DNA of 64,000 bases from Epiperipatus broadwayi (Eukaryota; Onychophora; Udeonychophora; Euonychophora; Peripatidae). A program made the translations under genes and the position numbers. The DNA lies in the NCBI GenBank assembly GCA_028023455.1, contig JAQFVV010006200.1, positions 8,484,521 through 8,548,520 of the forward strand. The letters are read 5' to 3'. Below the pieces are notes generated by a model. It had not been told where the DNA came from. It saw only the letters and a program-made list of their open reading frames with translations, and ran no database searches. Shown here piece by piece: positions 1 to 12,372 of the stretch (position 1 is its first letter; each line of letters starts with the position of its first letter).

Positions 1-1236
1 CGTGAATTTGTACTTTTTATGCTTATGGTGGGTGTATAGTTGAACAGGGCTGTCTGGATGCAGTGTGTTCATGATGCTCCAAAGTATGCTTAGCACTGTC
101 TAGACCTAGATATTGAGCTCCCAGAGTAGTACTATCTCACCTTGTCTACTTCATCAGCATTAACTAATCAAGCAGAAAGACATTTTGTTTTAAAGAAAAA
201 AAAAGTTGATAGTATTTATTTCTTTTAAGAAATTAATTGATAAAGAGTGGAACTTACTATAAAATAAGAAAAGCAATTTATACATTTTCAACAACGAATA
301 ATTGTGAAAATAACTTTTATTGTCATAACAAGTATGTAAATGTTATATATATTCAAAATGAAATTTGTAATTATAAAATTAAGGTTTTTTTTATTGTTTG
401 ACAAAATTAAATTTGTTAACAATCTGTGCAATTCTATGTACACGTTTTAGTAAACCTAGCTTAAGGATCTGTATTATTTAAAATATAATTTAAAAGCTTA
501 ATCATGTATTATCGTAGAACAAGTTTAATATGTTCAGAAATTTCATGCACATGCATGTATCTGTCAATTATATTGCAAATACCAGTATTGTCAATTATAA
601 CACATATGTAAATTTTAATCATTTTTGTTAATAATTATTTTATGTTTAATTGAAATGTATTCCTTGTATATTATAAAACGCACGTCTGTGTATGAATATA
701 TATATATGCGTTTGTAGAAACTAATTGAGAAATATTGTAAAACAATGTAATAATTTTAGTTGTGTATATAATTTTGTATACTTTTCAAAATCAGAATTCT
801 TAACATATAAGACATTGAATACCATTTATTTTTTTGTTATTAATAAACTTATTTAATTGTTAAAATTGTATTGCATCATCTCTTGGTCACAAACAGTAAT
901 AGAGCTTATGTTCTCTGAGCTAGATTCGTGCACGGATAAATGGGGATTTGTATTTAGTGTTTTGGGGCATCCATCGATGATTAATCAATCATCATCCTGG
1001 TTGGCGAATAAGATTATATTCTTTAAAGCCCATGCACTATATTTTATTTTAGTTCAGTCTTGTTACAAATTTAAATTTATAGTTGGCCAGTACAATAACG
1101 GTACTAAGTGCCCTGTGCATTGATGATGATCAGCATGTTTTAAATGTCCCAGCATTATTGTTTTGATTTCTGATTATTATGTATTGTAATGGATGGGCAC
1201 TAAGCTGGTGCATCCAAGTTATGTTTAAATAATTGC
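1..1236. other. AT-rich non-coding stretch
   Basis: No gene is recognisable. Open frames are short and lack codon bias or domain signatures. The stretch holds homopolymer A/T runs and short (TA)n tracts only. Confidence 0.6.
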
Positions 1237-1320
1237 CCAAGGTGGCAAAGGCTCAATAGTTAGCTTGGTCTACAGAAGACCCATTTTCAATCCAGTCACA
1301 AGATGGACTGTTGATTTACT
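1237..1320 (+). repeat. tRNA-like SINE head (remnant)
   Basis: The segment reads like a decayed tRNA. There is a D-arm/A-box-like GGCTCAATAGTTAG, then an anticodon-arm-like hairpin (GGTCT...AGACC), then a B-box-like TTCAATCC. No intact acceptor stem is visible, so this is a tRNA-derived SINE head rather than a tRNA gene. It resembles the heads near 6.7 kb and 61.5 kb (GGCT-AAT-GTTAG pattern). Confidence 0.4.
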
Positions 1321-3544
1321 GTATTAATTTATACTGATTTGTTTATTCCCATCAATGATGATGATGGATGGTTATTTCTCTTGAGTATTTACTTGTACTT
1401 ATTTTTTTAAATGATAATGCTGGTTGATATATGGCTGAATTTATAATTATGCTTTTAATTGCTCTTCTGAGTTAGCTGGCTGATGTCTCAATGATCTCAG
1501 AGATCTTTTGGATCTCATGCTCCTCTTATGATAGATTATTGATATTTAATTTTAAATGGACTGGGAGTGATGATGATTATTCCATCATCCCAGTTCAAAC
1601 CTTTTCACCATTTTCCTTTCATATTCATTCCCATCCTCCCATCCCGTTACAATATATATATATATATGCAATGTGTTTAAATTAAAACACAAAAAGTTTT
1701 TTTTTTATTAACAAATAAATGAAATGTATGTAAATATTTGTTTATATATTGAGATTTATAATTGGCCTATTTACATATTTATGTATATAAGATTTATGAT
1801 TAAAAGACAACATAATTTTATTAGTCAATGGCCTTTGGTGTCTTTATTTTTAATATCGGTGAACATAAGAAAATTTTTTTTTAAAAATAATCTATTCATA
1901 TGATGTACAAACATATCTATATCACACGTAAACTACTATAAATATAAGTTTAAATACTTTACAAAAACTAACATTTTAAATCATAATGACCGATTAAATC
2001 ACATATTATCCCTATACATATAATATTTATTCCAAAACAAAATTTAAAATACAGTACATAAAAAATAATAATAAATTTTACATAAAAGAATTAATGATAT
2101 AAAAAAAAATTGATCAATTTTTAGTTACCCCAGTAATCTCAAAATTCATCATCGTTTATAGTTTACTGATTATTTGAGACGTTTTTATCTTGGCTATTCC
2201 TTGGCCGTTGGAATAACTTTAAAATATATATATATATATTGGCAAGTGGTCAGGTGCTTTCTACTTGAAGAACTAATTCCTGGCATTTTCTTTTTCTAAT
2301 CTGGGTTAAAGGATGATAAATCAATTGAAATGATAAACTGATTTAATTATTTAATTGGTGATTATTTATCAAAATCCTATATTTGATAAATAGCTATTTA
2401 TTTCATGGCCTTCCTTTCAAACGCTTGCTTGGTAATAATTTCCATATTTTCACTAGATCTTAACTGTGACATAAGATAGGCAAAGGGTTCAAAACCCTTG
2501 GAAAAGTAATCCTATTGACTCAGCCTACCATTCTAATTCTATATCTCAATCCAATAGTTGTTGTATTTATGACAAAAAGGAAATTTGTAGAAGAGACTAA
2601 AGTAAAAGTTTTGCTTTCTTTCTTTGTCAATGGCGGTTATCCTGTTTGTTGCAATAGTAATTTTTTTCATTGTTTAAACCTCCATGTGCTAACTTAAAAA
2701 CTTTCAACACAACAATTGTTGACTTTTTAAATATTAAAAAAATACTACTAATACTACTACTAATAAAATATTACATAAAAAATCACTTTTGCAGATTACA
2801 AAAATAAAATAAATAAGCATTAAAAATAGATCCTAAACAATTGCTAATATTTATATAATATCTATATACGCATACATATATGAATTCATACATCATCATT
2901 GTCATTTAAATTTCACAATCACCTATAAAGGTATATACTGAAATAAAATAAAAATGAACTAAATAATAACAACAGCTATCTATATAGAAATTCCTACATC
3001 AAAGCTTAATTAAAGAATTTTTTTATTATACATAAATGGCATTTTAATGGAAAGGGTGGATCTTTCCATCCTTTACAATATATATATAAATATGATAGAA
3101 ATGTTAATTTTATATAACCTACTATTACCTTTAAATATTACCATATAAGATTATGTAATATATGAAAAACTTAATCCATTGAAAAATACCTTATATGACA
3201 AATAATTTTTTGAGAAAGAACACCACAATAAAAAAAAAAGTTACCTGATTATCAATAGAAGATTGCCACTATTTTTCCTCAAAAATCAACTATTTTACTT
3301 TAAAATTATTATTAAAAATGATTTCATTAATGCAAGATGTTCTTTAAATACTGCAGGAACAAATTCTATGTTTTCAAGACCACTGCTGCTATCTATTATT
3401 AGCTTGAATAATCAATAGATACTAAATGATAATGTTAAAGTTGTTATAAAACTGATGACACTACATACATATATATGTTGAATTTATATATTGGACTATT
3501 TCCATCATCTAATATGACTAGTGAATGTCTTTAGAAAAATTTAA
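1321..3544. other. AT-rich non-coding stretch
   Basis: No coding potential is visible. There are short (TA)n runs near 1652 and 2223 and a small GGGTTCAAAACCC hairpin near 2487. Nothing else can be supported. Confidence 0.6.
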
Positions 3545-3715
3545 TTTAAATATTCCAAATACATTCAACTGTTAGTAATAGCACACAGTGAGACAGTTCA
3601 AATCTTAGTTTCACCTCAGTATATTTTGTTCTATCATCTTCTACCCACTCCTCCATCCCACCTAAATTTAAACCCTCAATATTGGACTGTGTGCGTATAA
3701 TGGTACTATATATAT
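3545..3715 (-). repeat. SINE-like repeat with shared 3' tail
   Basis: Read on the minus strand, the segment ends with a 44-nt tail (3545-3588) that matches the tail at 6844-6887 in 43 of 44 positions, although the bodies upstream of the two tails differ. Its body (GGTGGGAT..., GGTGAAACT...GATTTGAAC) also resembles 31335-31435 on the minus strand. A shared 3' end on different heads is typical of SINEs that borrow the tail of one partner LINE. Confidence 0.55.
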
Positions 3716-3875
3716 ATAAATGCTTGTTAAATATGCCGTGTGTACACACAGACTTCAATGTCAGATAAATATTAGATTAAATAACGCACTTTAAATAATT
3801 TATTTTAATTTATAATATTTAATATTTCTACAAGTTATTAATTATTTAGATCAATTTTTATTATAACATTTTAAT

Positions 3876-4054
3876 TTAACAAGGCTGTAAACCTTAGCAA
3901 TGAGCGTCTGAAAAAATCGTCACTAGGGACCTCTGTAGGTCTTTAAAACACATGCTTAAGCATGTGTTTTTTAAGCATGTGTTTTAAAGACCTACAGAGG
4001 TCCCTAGTGACGATTTTTTCAGACGCTCATTGCTAAGGTTTACAGCCTTGTTAA
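3876..4054. mobile_element. TTAA-flanked foldback element, 171 bp
   Basis: Two 80-bp arms (3880-3959 and 3971-4050) are essentially perfect reverse complements around an 11-bp centre that itself repeats the arm's last bases. The element is flanked by TTAA at 3876-3879 and 4051-4054. It begins CAAGGCTGTA and ends TACAGCCTTG. TTAA duplication is the signature of piggyBac-type insertion, so this could be a non-autonomous piggyBac-like MITE. The near-perfect arms suggest a young copy or strong gene conversion. Another TTAA-bounded foldback with similar ends lies at 16063-16148. Confidence 0.8.
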
Positions 4055-4780
4055 AACTATTACTGAAATAATAGTGAGCGTTTAATAAAATTTATAATTA
4101 CAACATTTTAATTTGTAAATTCTAAAATCTGCTTTTAACTTTTAAAATGTATAAATTTATAAAAATAAAAATTCCCCTGCTTAAGTAAAATTGCAAAATC
4201 ATAGTGGGTGGGGAGAGACAATAGAATACTGAGGAATCCCTAAAAGCTTTTTAATTAGCTTTAAGAAATATATGCATTATAATTAGGTCAGAAGTAAAAT
4301 ACAAAAGAAAGTATTAAGCAAAATTTTCGGATTGAAAGTACAAACTGAACATGTGCTTTTAATGCATTAAATAATCTGTGGGTATTACTTGGTGGACATA
4401 AAAGGAAATAACTACGTAATGTCAGATGGATCCACAAGATAGGCAAAAAGAAAGAAAAAGAGTAAATAACATCAGAATTTTATATTTGGGGCTCTCTCTC
4501 TTTTCTTGCCTTTTTGTTTTGTGTGCTCTCTTCCCTTGATTTGTTTTGTCGGCTTGCTGAAATATTATTAAATTATGCTGTTTGTGTTATATTTTGCCAT
4601 GATCAAGGAGTGGGCCTGCTGTTCTCCTCTGGAAAATGTGCTGGATCCCCTGCTTGCTAGAAAATAAACTGAATTATTGCTAAATCCATATGCTGCTAAT
4701 TACATGAAATTAATTGTTGAAGAAAAACTGCTGCTTAATATTCAATAGACCAGAAATGATTACTTAGAAACATGCATGTT
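4055..4780. other. non-coding stretch
   Basis: AT-rich sequence without a recognisable gene, including a pyrimidine-rich run near 4493-4550. Confidence 0.5.
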
Positions 4781-6340
4781 TGTCTGAATTCAAAGGTAAC
4801 CAGTACCCAAAATCTCTAAGATCTCTGACTCTTAACTTTAAAGCTATAGCTCGTATCTTAAACCTGTATATTTATCTATAATTTTCTTATTGTGTAAACT
4901 CTTTTGAAACTATAAAAATTAAGACTCTGTAACTCTATTAAATGTTTAATTAATATACAATCTTTCCCTTTTTCCATGGATATCCATTTATTATTATTTA
5001 TTTATTTATGCAATTAATTTCATGCCTAAATTGATTTCTGATCTAGATAGACCATTAGTTTTATTAAATATTAAATTAGCAATCGTAGTCTTCGCCAAAA
5101 TGCACGAAATCATTAAAATAGTATAATTACAATAAATTCATTTGATATTGATAAAGCTGCTAGCTCAGGAATTATCTATCCTTATTTGTAAACCAATTTA
5201 TTTTTTGGATGCGATCTCATTTTATATTACTATGCCTTCCCTCCCCCTTTTTTTTTTATTATATTGCATTTAAATAAATTGCCATGACCATAGAGATGCA
5301 GGTGTACTATAATTTAGTGCAGACGGATATCTCAATTTGACAATAGAAATAAAATAGAATTTTGATCTCCTCTCTTTTTAGTATTATTAATTGGTTTATA
5401 TTTTATTTACCTATGCTTGACAAACTAATATCTGGTTATCTGAGGGCTTGCAAGTAAATAACTCATAAATGTGGGCCTTGGGAGTGAATCATCATTTTTA
5501 AGCTATTTCAAATATAAATATTACTATGTTCCATAAGTGATAGGTGTTATCGTGTAGTGATGCCAAATTCTCTCTTTTAAAGCCATAGAAATCACTGGAT
5601 ACCCATGCTCAAGAGTATCATTCTGCTCCCATACAGAAGGGCATATTTAGAAGTGCTCCAATGGCTAGCTGAATCCCTCATGCAGTCGAGTAGTGACAAT
5701 GGCAGAAGTTCCCATATACTCGAACCTGCGATTATGACCGGTCTCATAGGGTCCCCGGCAGAAAGCCCGCCCATGAGTTTTATATTTCCAAATGGCTCAT
5801 CGCATCATAATTCGCTACTTAATTATTACTTGGCATCTCTATGAATACCATCTCTTGTCCATTTAATTATCTTTTCATTATATGCTTATGATTACACTTC
5901 CCAAGTCTTCCACATTATCTGCCCTCTAATAACAGGCCCCTTAGAATTAGTTAATAGATAAAACTTGTAAATATATAATCTAGTATTAAGGCGAGTATAT
6001 TCATGGCTGCATATCTCATTAAATACTTACCTCGCATGATGACTAATATCACTAATATTAGGCATGGAATAGGTGTGTTTTTATTAAATACCCAAAGGGC
6101 CAGATCAAATAAATAAAGTTATACTAATCATTTAATTTTATATAAGGAGTCTTGGAAGTTACCCAACTCAAATATGTAATCGCATTTTAGATTAATATTG
6201 AACATATATAGTATTTTAATTATAACTGCATCCATATGTCTCTTCCTTAATATCCTATAGGCATAGTGTCTCACATCAAAATAATTTTAGTATACAAAGG
6301 TCATTCATTAGGATAATAGTAAGCATAATTTTAAATAGTT
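4781..6340. other. candidate conserved non-coding region
   Basis: Base composition is noticeably more balanced and less homopolymeric than the flanks, above all at 5280-5340 and 5590-5800, where several CpGs survive. Several TAAT/ATTA core motifs typical of homeodomain sites are present. Both strands are open for 60-79 codons around 5592-5844, but neither translation resembles a known family and no splice context supports an exon. The texture suggests a constrained regulatory block. This is a judgement from composition only; cross-species alignment would decide. Confidence 0.3.
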
Positions 6341-6349
6341 AGAGTCTCT

Positions 6350-6556
6350 TGCATCTCCCTGACCCCGGTGGCCTAAAAGATGTTTGCTAATGTGGTAGCA
6401 GGTAAATTGTCCTGTAGTGATGTTGTGTAGTCAGTCTCCTAGGTTCGAACCAGTATTGTAGGCCCTGAACCCACCTATGGTGCTGCTCTTAGAATGTAGT
6501 GGAAAGATTGTGCAACTAGTTCACAAGACATATGAATTCTGACCATTACAACACAT
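6350..6556 (+). repeat. SINE family A, copy 1
   Basis: The segment aligns over its whole length with 33619-33822. Shared blocks are the start GCATCTCCCTGACC, a central stretch ending in a Pol III B box (GGTTCGAACC at about 6441, match to GGTTCGANNCC), the block TATGGTGCTGCT, and the end GAC-TTACAA. The B box and length of about 205 bp mark a tRNA-derived SINE. CpG positions are more decayed here than in the 33.6-kb copy, so this copy is probably older. Confidence 0.7.
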
Positions 6557-6893
6557 TAGTATATGCACAATGTTTCAAGAGGTATTATTCTCCTTCAAGT
6601 GTTGCTGGCCTGACCAATGACAGTACTAGCATGAAATCAAACCTGGACCTTTAGATTCTTGAGTATTGAATTTTAAGGTAATGCTTTGATATGATGGCTC
6701 AGTTGGTTAGAACATTATCTTCAAAATTCAATACTCAAGATTCTAAGGGTCCAGGTTCGATTCCCATGCTAGTACTGTCAGGCCAGCAACACCTGAAGAA
6801 GAGGGGAGATTAATACCTCTTGAAACATTGTGTATATACTAACCTGTGTGCTATTACTAACAGTTGCATGTATTTGGAATATTTAAATAAAGT
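6556..6893 (+). repeat. SINE family B, inverted pair with intact Pol III boxes
   Basis: The plus-strand copy starts near 6693. It has an A box (TGGCTCAGTTGG) and a B box (GGTTCGATTCC), both matching the Pol III consensus. Its body runs into CCTCTTGAAACATTGTGTATATAC and then the 44-nt tail at 6844-6887, followed by an A/T-rich end. Immediately upstream, 6556-6677 is a truncated copy in the opposite orientation, so 6556-6677 and 6723-6842 form a long imperfect hairpin. The head is tRNA-like, but an extended anticodon region replaces a normal arm, so it is a SINE and not a functional tRNA gene. Confidence 0.75.
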
Positions 6894-8820
6894 TAAATTT
6901 TTTTAAAGACATTCAATACTCATATTAGATTATGGAAATAACCCAATATCTAAATATCACTAAAACACCATCATCACAAACCTTCAGAAAAACATATTGT
7001 AACCTTATATTTTAGTGTAAAATATAAAGATTGATAGAACTGATATAAAAATTTCTGTCTTCTTCTTGGTGATTTGATTGCCTTGGTTTGCATTCTGAAC
7101 AAACTATTTACTTGCATTCAAAATAATTTATTGGTGAGAATAAGTAATATTTTGCCTTGCTTATTGCCTGTATTATTTTAATATATTTAAAATTGCTCTT
7201 TTCCATCCATTTATTTGGATCAAATATGTTAACCTGTAAGAAATCAACAGCACACATCAAGTTTAGTAAAATGTGATTAAAAATAATAATTCTTATTTAT
7301 TTAAAATAATCTTAGAAATTATTTTCATTTAATTTAAAAGCCATTTATTTAACTAATATTTAATCATTAGATAAAAATATAATAAATATACGTGTGTGTT
7401 TCAGTGAAAGAGAGTGTTCATAGTATTATTAAGAGATAAAATGGTGTAAGAGTAACATGTAAGCAAAACATGTTAAGCATATCTTAAAAATAATTGATAA
7501 GCAAACGGATTAACCAAGAATTTTCATATGAATTTAAATATAAAATGGTGATATTTAATAACACAGTATGAGTTGCTGAATTTAAAGGGTCTGTTCAAGT
7601 CTACCAGCCACTGAATCAAATTGTTAATAATTTTCTTATCTACATTTGAAATATGTTGGAACGTTTAACTTTAAAAGTAGAATTAATAGCAGAAAATCAG
7701 TAAGTTTTGGAATACTTTATTGCATGCAAACTGGCAACATTAAATAAATATTTTAATTGCAGATGTTTTTCAGACATGAAAACTTTACTTTAAAAAAAAA
7801 AAGAAGAGGTTTAAAATCAAATTTAAATTTTATTGAAATATTACTTTGACGTTTTGGTGTATCAGTTAAATAATAAAGAATTGACTATCTTATCTGAACG
7901 TATATTGCCAGTAATGTATTTACTATTTAATTTGTTTACTACTTAAATAATGATAACAGCCTTTAAACAATTAACTAAAACTACTTTCTGATTTTTATCG
8001 CCAATATTGATTTATTAAATTATTTTGCACTGATTATTATTTCTAGATTTAAAGGTGGATAATATAGCCTGGATATTATAAATTTGGAACAATGCTAGAT
8101 AAAATGTAGAATTTAATAACCTATGAAGAACATTTTCATTTAAACTCTACATGTCATGCTTTTGGAATTATCTCATATTCATGGAACCCACATAAAATTC
8201 ATTAATTTAAAAGTACTCATAACAACTAGAACAAATGGATATAATCACATCTATGGAATTCGGCTATAATTTATAATTATTACTTTGTGTAATGTGTATT
8301 CATTGTTCAAGACATTTTATATTGATTTCATGGATAATATTTAATATTCCAAAAATGTTGTACACTTTTATTTATGTATTTGAGTAAGAATGAATTAATT
8401 TTATTGTTATATGAACTTATATGTGAGGTTCATGATTTATACTTTTACTATGTTTAAATTATATTCATGGGATTGAATAAAATATTTATTTGAAGGAATA
8501 GCGCTTGCGAAAAGCTTGAGAATTACTAATAAATTTATGGTGTGTATCAACCTCTCATGAAATGTCTTATGAGTCTTTCCAGGGTTCTGTTCCTATACTC
8601 ATGTCATTTGTATTACATTATTACTATGTTTATATTTTAGGCAAGATAAATCAGTATATTAGTTGTCCTTATTATTGAAACACTTTTCATTATGTATGAA
8701 CCCACATCTGCTAAACTGCTGATGTTTTCCTGAATTAGCAGAATAACTGAGGAGAATGATTTTGCACTTTAAATATGAAGTAAATATTAATATTGCTTTA
8801 TAATGTTAAATGGCATTAGT
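6894..8820. other. AT-rich non-coding stretch
   Basis: No gene, repeat family or structured element could be supported here. Confidence 0.55.
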
Positions 8821-8905
8821 CTGTGCTGGTGGTTAATCCACAGATTAATTATTTGCCACTTTCTGTATTTTTATACTCATTCCTGCGCTGGTGGTTAATC
8901 CGCAG
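8821..8905. other. duplicated 23-nt hairpin with TAATCC cores
   Basis: Two 23-nt segments (8821-8843 and 8883-8905) are the same except for two positions. One has CTGTG...CACAG and the other CTGCG...CGCAG, so the two substitutions preserve pairing. The shared 13-nt centre contains GGTTAATCC, the core bound by K50 homeodomains (Otx/Pitx class). It could be a repeated binding site or a structured RNA segment. Function is unknown. Confidence 0.45.
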
Positions 8906-11755
8906 AATTTTGTAATTATATGTTTTGTTTCATTGTGGTGTATAAACCCACAGGGCATTCAGTGTTGTCTACAGGAATATCATTTTACTTCATAAATGTA
9001 AGTTTGGGCAAAGTATTTTGTATTATTATGCTAAAATCATCTTCTTCTATCTATAAATATAACATAAGTTCGGTCATAAAGTGTAGTAGGGCATCTTAGC
9101 TAAATTGTCCCCATAATGTATTACCTGTTTGTTAATATTTTATCTGAATTGAAGTTTGAATTTTCACTTTGGTTTAGTATTGCCTTATAGCTAATTCCTG
9201 CAAATATAATATTATTTATTATATTATTATAGGTTTATAGTATAGGTTTATTGTTTCTGGAACTGAAACATTGGGTATTTCATGATTTGATATTGAAATT
9301 CAGTATATTTTCCTCAAGGCAGAAATTAGATCAAATTATAATAAAATTTATGATTAGGCTTTTATAAAACTGTGCCTACAATATATTTATTGAGGTGGAT
9401 AAATGGAATGATGTTTTGTTTATTTTATTTATTTATTTGTTTGTTTATGTATCTATTTATTATATTAAACATCATATATCAATTATTTTTTAATCATAAA
9501 ATTGTAAATAAATATTGATTTATAATTAAATTTACTGTGCCATTGCTATTTGTCATTCATAAAAACAGAAATCCTATATCTTGAATAGAGCATACATTGG
9601 AGTACACACTGTTGTCAGTATGACATAGAATCTTAGTAATATTCTGAGAAAACATTTGAATGCTTTTGTCCTTGGTAGTTTATGATGTGTAGGGTACAAT
9701 AAAATTCCATTTGCCTTTTCCATCACTTTAGCTTTGCATTGTTGATTCTAGTACGATATAAAATTAATTGATTTTATAAACTTATAAACAGATTTACCAA
9801 ATAATGCTATGGTTGAATTTATTTTTTAATGTTATAATTGTAATTTATCAAACATAACAAGAGTCTCACTGCTATTTATTAAATTATAAATTTAAGTTTA
9901 TAAGGAAAGAACCCAAGTTTCCCATGCTTATTATTATTGCAAAGCTCATACCTAGACTAGCATTTGTACCAAAATCATATATGTCATTCTAAAATTCATC
10001 TTTAATAGTTTCACAAATTATGGTATCTTGTCCATGGTCGGTCATAAGGTCTCATGCAATGAAAAATCGCAGATTAAAGTTTTAAAGGATAATAAAATTA
10101 CATACTTATAATTTGTCTAATGTTACTTTCACATACTGCTACGATGGATCTTCATGGTGTACCCTGGCCGCAACCAGATTAGATCATAACAATTTCATGT
10201 TATATCATTAATTTTGTTTGTTGTGATGTGATCAGACTTTTCAGTTACAGTTTTTAGTGTGCAATGTGGTAGGTTTGATTACTTATGTTCACCACAGGTG
10301 TATCAGATTTCGGTTACAGTCTTTGGCACAACAACATGGTCGGCACAATAAGTTTATTGAGGTTACACAGTCATTATAATTGGTTTGTTACAATATATAT
10401 ATATGTTGAATTTATATTTTTTTATGGATGTTTAGTTTTAATAAAGAATGAAAATTAAGAAATTATATCCATGTAAATAGAGATAGCTTTATCTTTTGAT
10501 GTTTCTAGGAAATTATCAGTTAAAAAATTGACAATCTGAGGCTAAACAAGTTTTCTCATTAATCTGTAGCAACTCCTTTGTTGGGGTTTATTGAGCTTAT
10601 ATCAGAGCTATATCTTGATAGTACAACAAAGGTAAAAAGTGACTCCTACATGGCAGGGAAAATTGAACCAAGACCAAGCTTCTAAGGAGATAATTTACAA
10701 TCTAGTTTGGGGATAGATATGGAATTAATAAGTGCTGATATCTATTATTTAAAAGTTGACAAAGCTGACAGCAGTGAAATAGACTTTGCTCTTATAAATC
10801 AGAGTATAAGATGAGGAGAAAGCATGTGATGATTATTTTTAATGCTTAGATGACATATGTGTCCAAAAAGAAGTTAAAAAAAGTTTTTGATTTTGAAGAA
10901 ACAAATAGAGCAAATTTCTAATGTCCAATTCAGATATTCTTGTCATCATAACTGTTATTATATGGTTGATTACATAGTAAGAGATTGATTGCTCATTAAC
11001 ACATGAACCTTTGTTATGAATTTAAACAAGGAATTTTTTCATTGGAAACCTGATAGTTTTTGAATAAGATATTAGTTTGCTTTCTTTAAAATGAAATGCA
11101 TCTGTGGGTATTTAATTTTTTTATTATATTGTAAGAGACAATCAAGGACTTTATCTCCTAGAGGCTGAATGATATTAACTAAAGGGACTTGGGTGTTCAG
11201 AATCCCCAAGATTTTATTACTTTTTTGGAAACCATCTGCAGTCATCTGTTATCCATTGGATACTCAAAATTACAGTAGATGGTTCTAGAATAGGTAAAAA
11301 AAAAAAATTACTCTTAAAATCATAAATCACTTCCAAATACATAAAAATGTTATATTAATTGAAAGTGTTTTGAAATGTTAAGTTAGAGGGAAAGATGAAA
11401 AAAGAATCAGTTTAATTAAAAAGAGTGTACATACTTTATATAAAATTGTTACATTTTAATTTATAAGTGTCAAACTTATCCCACTCACACCTTTGACATG
11501 ACCAACTTTAGATAAATAAGTTATGATTATCCCTAAACATTTATTAAACTAGAGATTATCTCTGGCACAGATATAAACTTGAAATCAGTTAGAGATTAAT
11601 ATATATCTTTTTATTAATTAAGTATACTCGAGGAGTAATTTAACTCTTTTTCCATGCATATTATAGATGTTCTTAATAACCAATCCAGTACTACATATTG
11701 CTAAACCAAATGAATAAAGACACTGTAAAAGACAAATGAGCTCCAACTGTGCTCT
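8906..11755. other. AT-rich non-coding stretch
   Basis: No gene is recognised. Around 10200-10340 two loosely similar segments (ATCAGA-TT--GTTACAGT-TTT) suggest an old local duplication. Around 10600-10800 a frame stays partly open between stops but resembles no family known to me. Confidence 0.5.
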
Positions 11756-11935
11756 GCATTGTTGGTACAATGGTAGTGATAAATTCTGGTACTTTAGATC
11801 CTTTGATCATACCCAGGTTGAGTCATTTCCGGTATATATATATATTACTACAAGGCATACCTTACATAGTTTGATAAAGTAGTAAAGGTACAAATTCTGC
11901 TGCTTAAAGTCCATGGATCATATTCAGTGTATTAG
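11756..11935 (+). repeat. tRNA-Gly-like SINE remnants (two)
   Basis: The first copy begins GCATTGTTGGTACAATGGTAG, close to the 5' half of an animal glycine tRNA (GCATTGGTGGTTCAGTGGTAG). A degenerate T-arm (CCCAGGTTGAGTCATTTCC) follows about 50 nt on. A more decayed version of the same block (GTACAAATTCTG...) follows from about 11,886. Neither can form an intact cloverleaf. Confidence 0.45.
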
Positions 11936-12345
11936 TTGCTTGAGATGGATTGGAGGGTGAATATAGACTGAAAAATCCTAAGTTCAAATCCCTCTACTTA
12001 CAAAATTAAGAAACAGTATAAGCAAATTACATGTTGCTTGGGAATATATTACATCATAGTATAAGTTCAGGCCATCCCTCTCCTATTAATATATATGGAT
12101 ATGTAATGGTTCAATAATAGGTATTAGATTAATATAACATCTACATGGATATGACTACAATATCAAATCCACCAAGAACTTTGAGCATTCCATCATCAGT
12201 TTTTCAATGAAATGGACAATTGAATAGTTGGAGGGGTGAGAGGATTGAAGCTTGTCCATTAAAGTTTAAGGAATTGCTAGTTTAATATAAGCCAAGCATA
12301 GATTGTAAATATGGGTGGAAGAGCATGATCTGGCTCTAAATATGT
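11936..12345 (+). repeat. RZ2 repeat family, 5'-incomplete copy
   Basis: The segment aligns along its length with 28245-28640: the GTTCAAATCCCTCTA block, the GCATTCCATCATCAGTTTTTC block, GAGAGGATTGAAGC, and GAATTGCTAGTTTAATATAA. It is diverged and stops resembling the family where the hammerhead would lie (about 12,320), so the ribozyme is lost in this copy. The GTTCAAATCC block is B-box-like and suggests Pol III transcription of the family. Confidence 0.6.
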
Positions 12346-12372
12346 TGTTTGTCCATTGTAAGTTAAGGCTTT

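Noticed and set aside
857-1123. 88-codon plus-strand frame near the window start
   Set aside because: No domain, no conserved pattern, AT-rich chance frame; starts in unremarkable context.
6690-6775. tRNA gene suggested by perfect A and B boxes
   Set aside because: The region between the boxes does not fold into a normal anticodon arm, no acceptor stem closes, and it continues into a SINE body and tail.
10600-10920. Partly open plus-strand frame (ISELYLDSTTKVKSDSYMAG...)
   Set aside because: It has several stops and no recognised similarity. It may be an old pseudogene, but this could not be supported.
11756-11830. Glycine tRNA gene
   Set aside because: Only the 5' half is tRNA-like; the T-arm and acceptor stem are degenerate.
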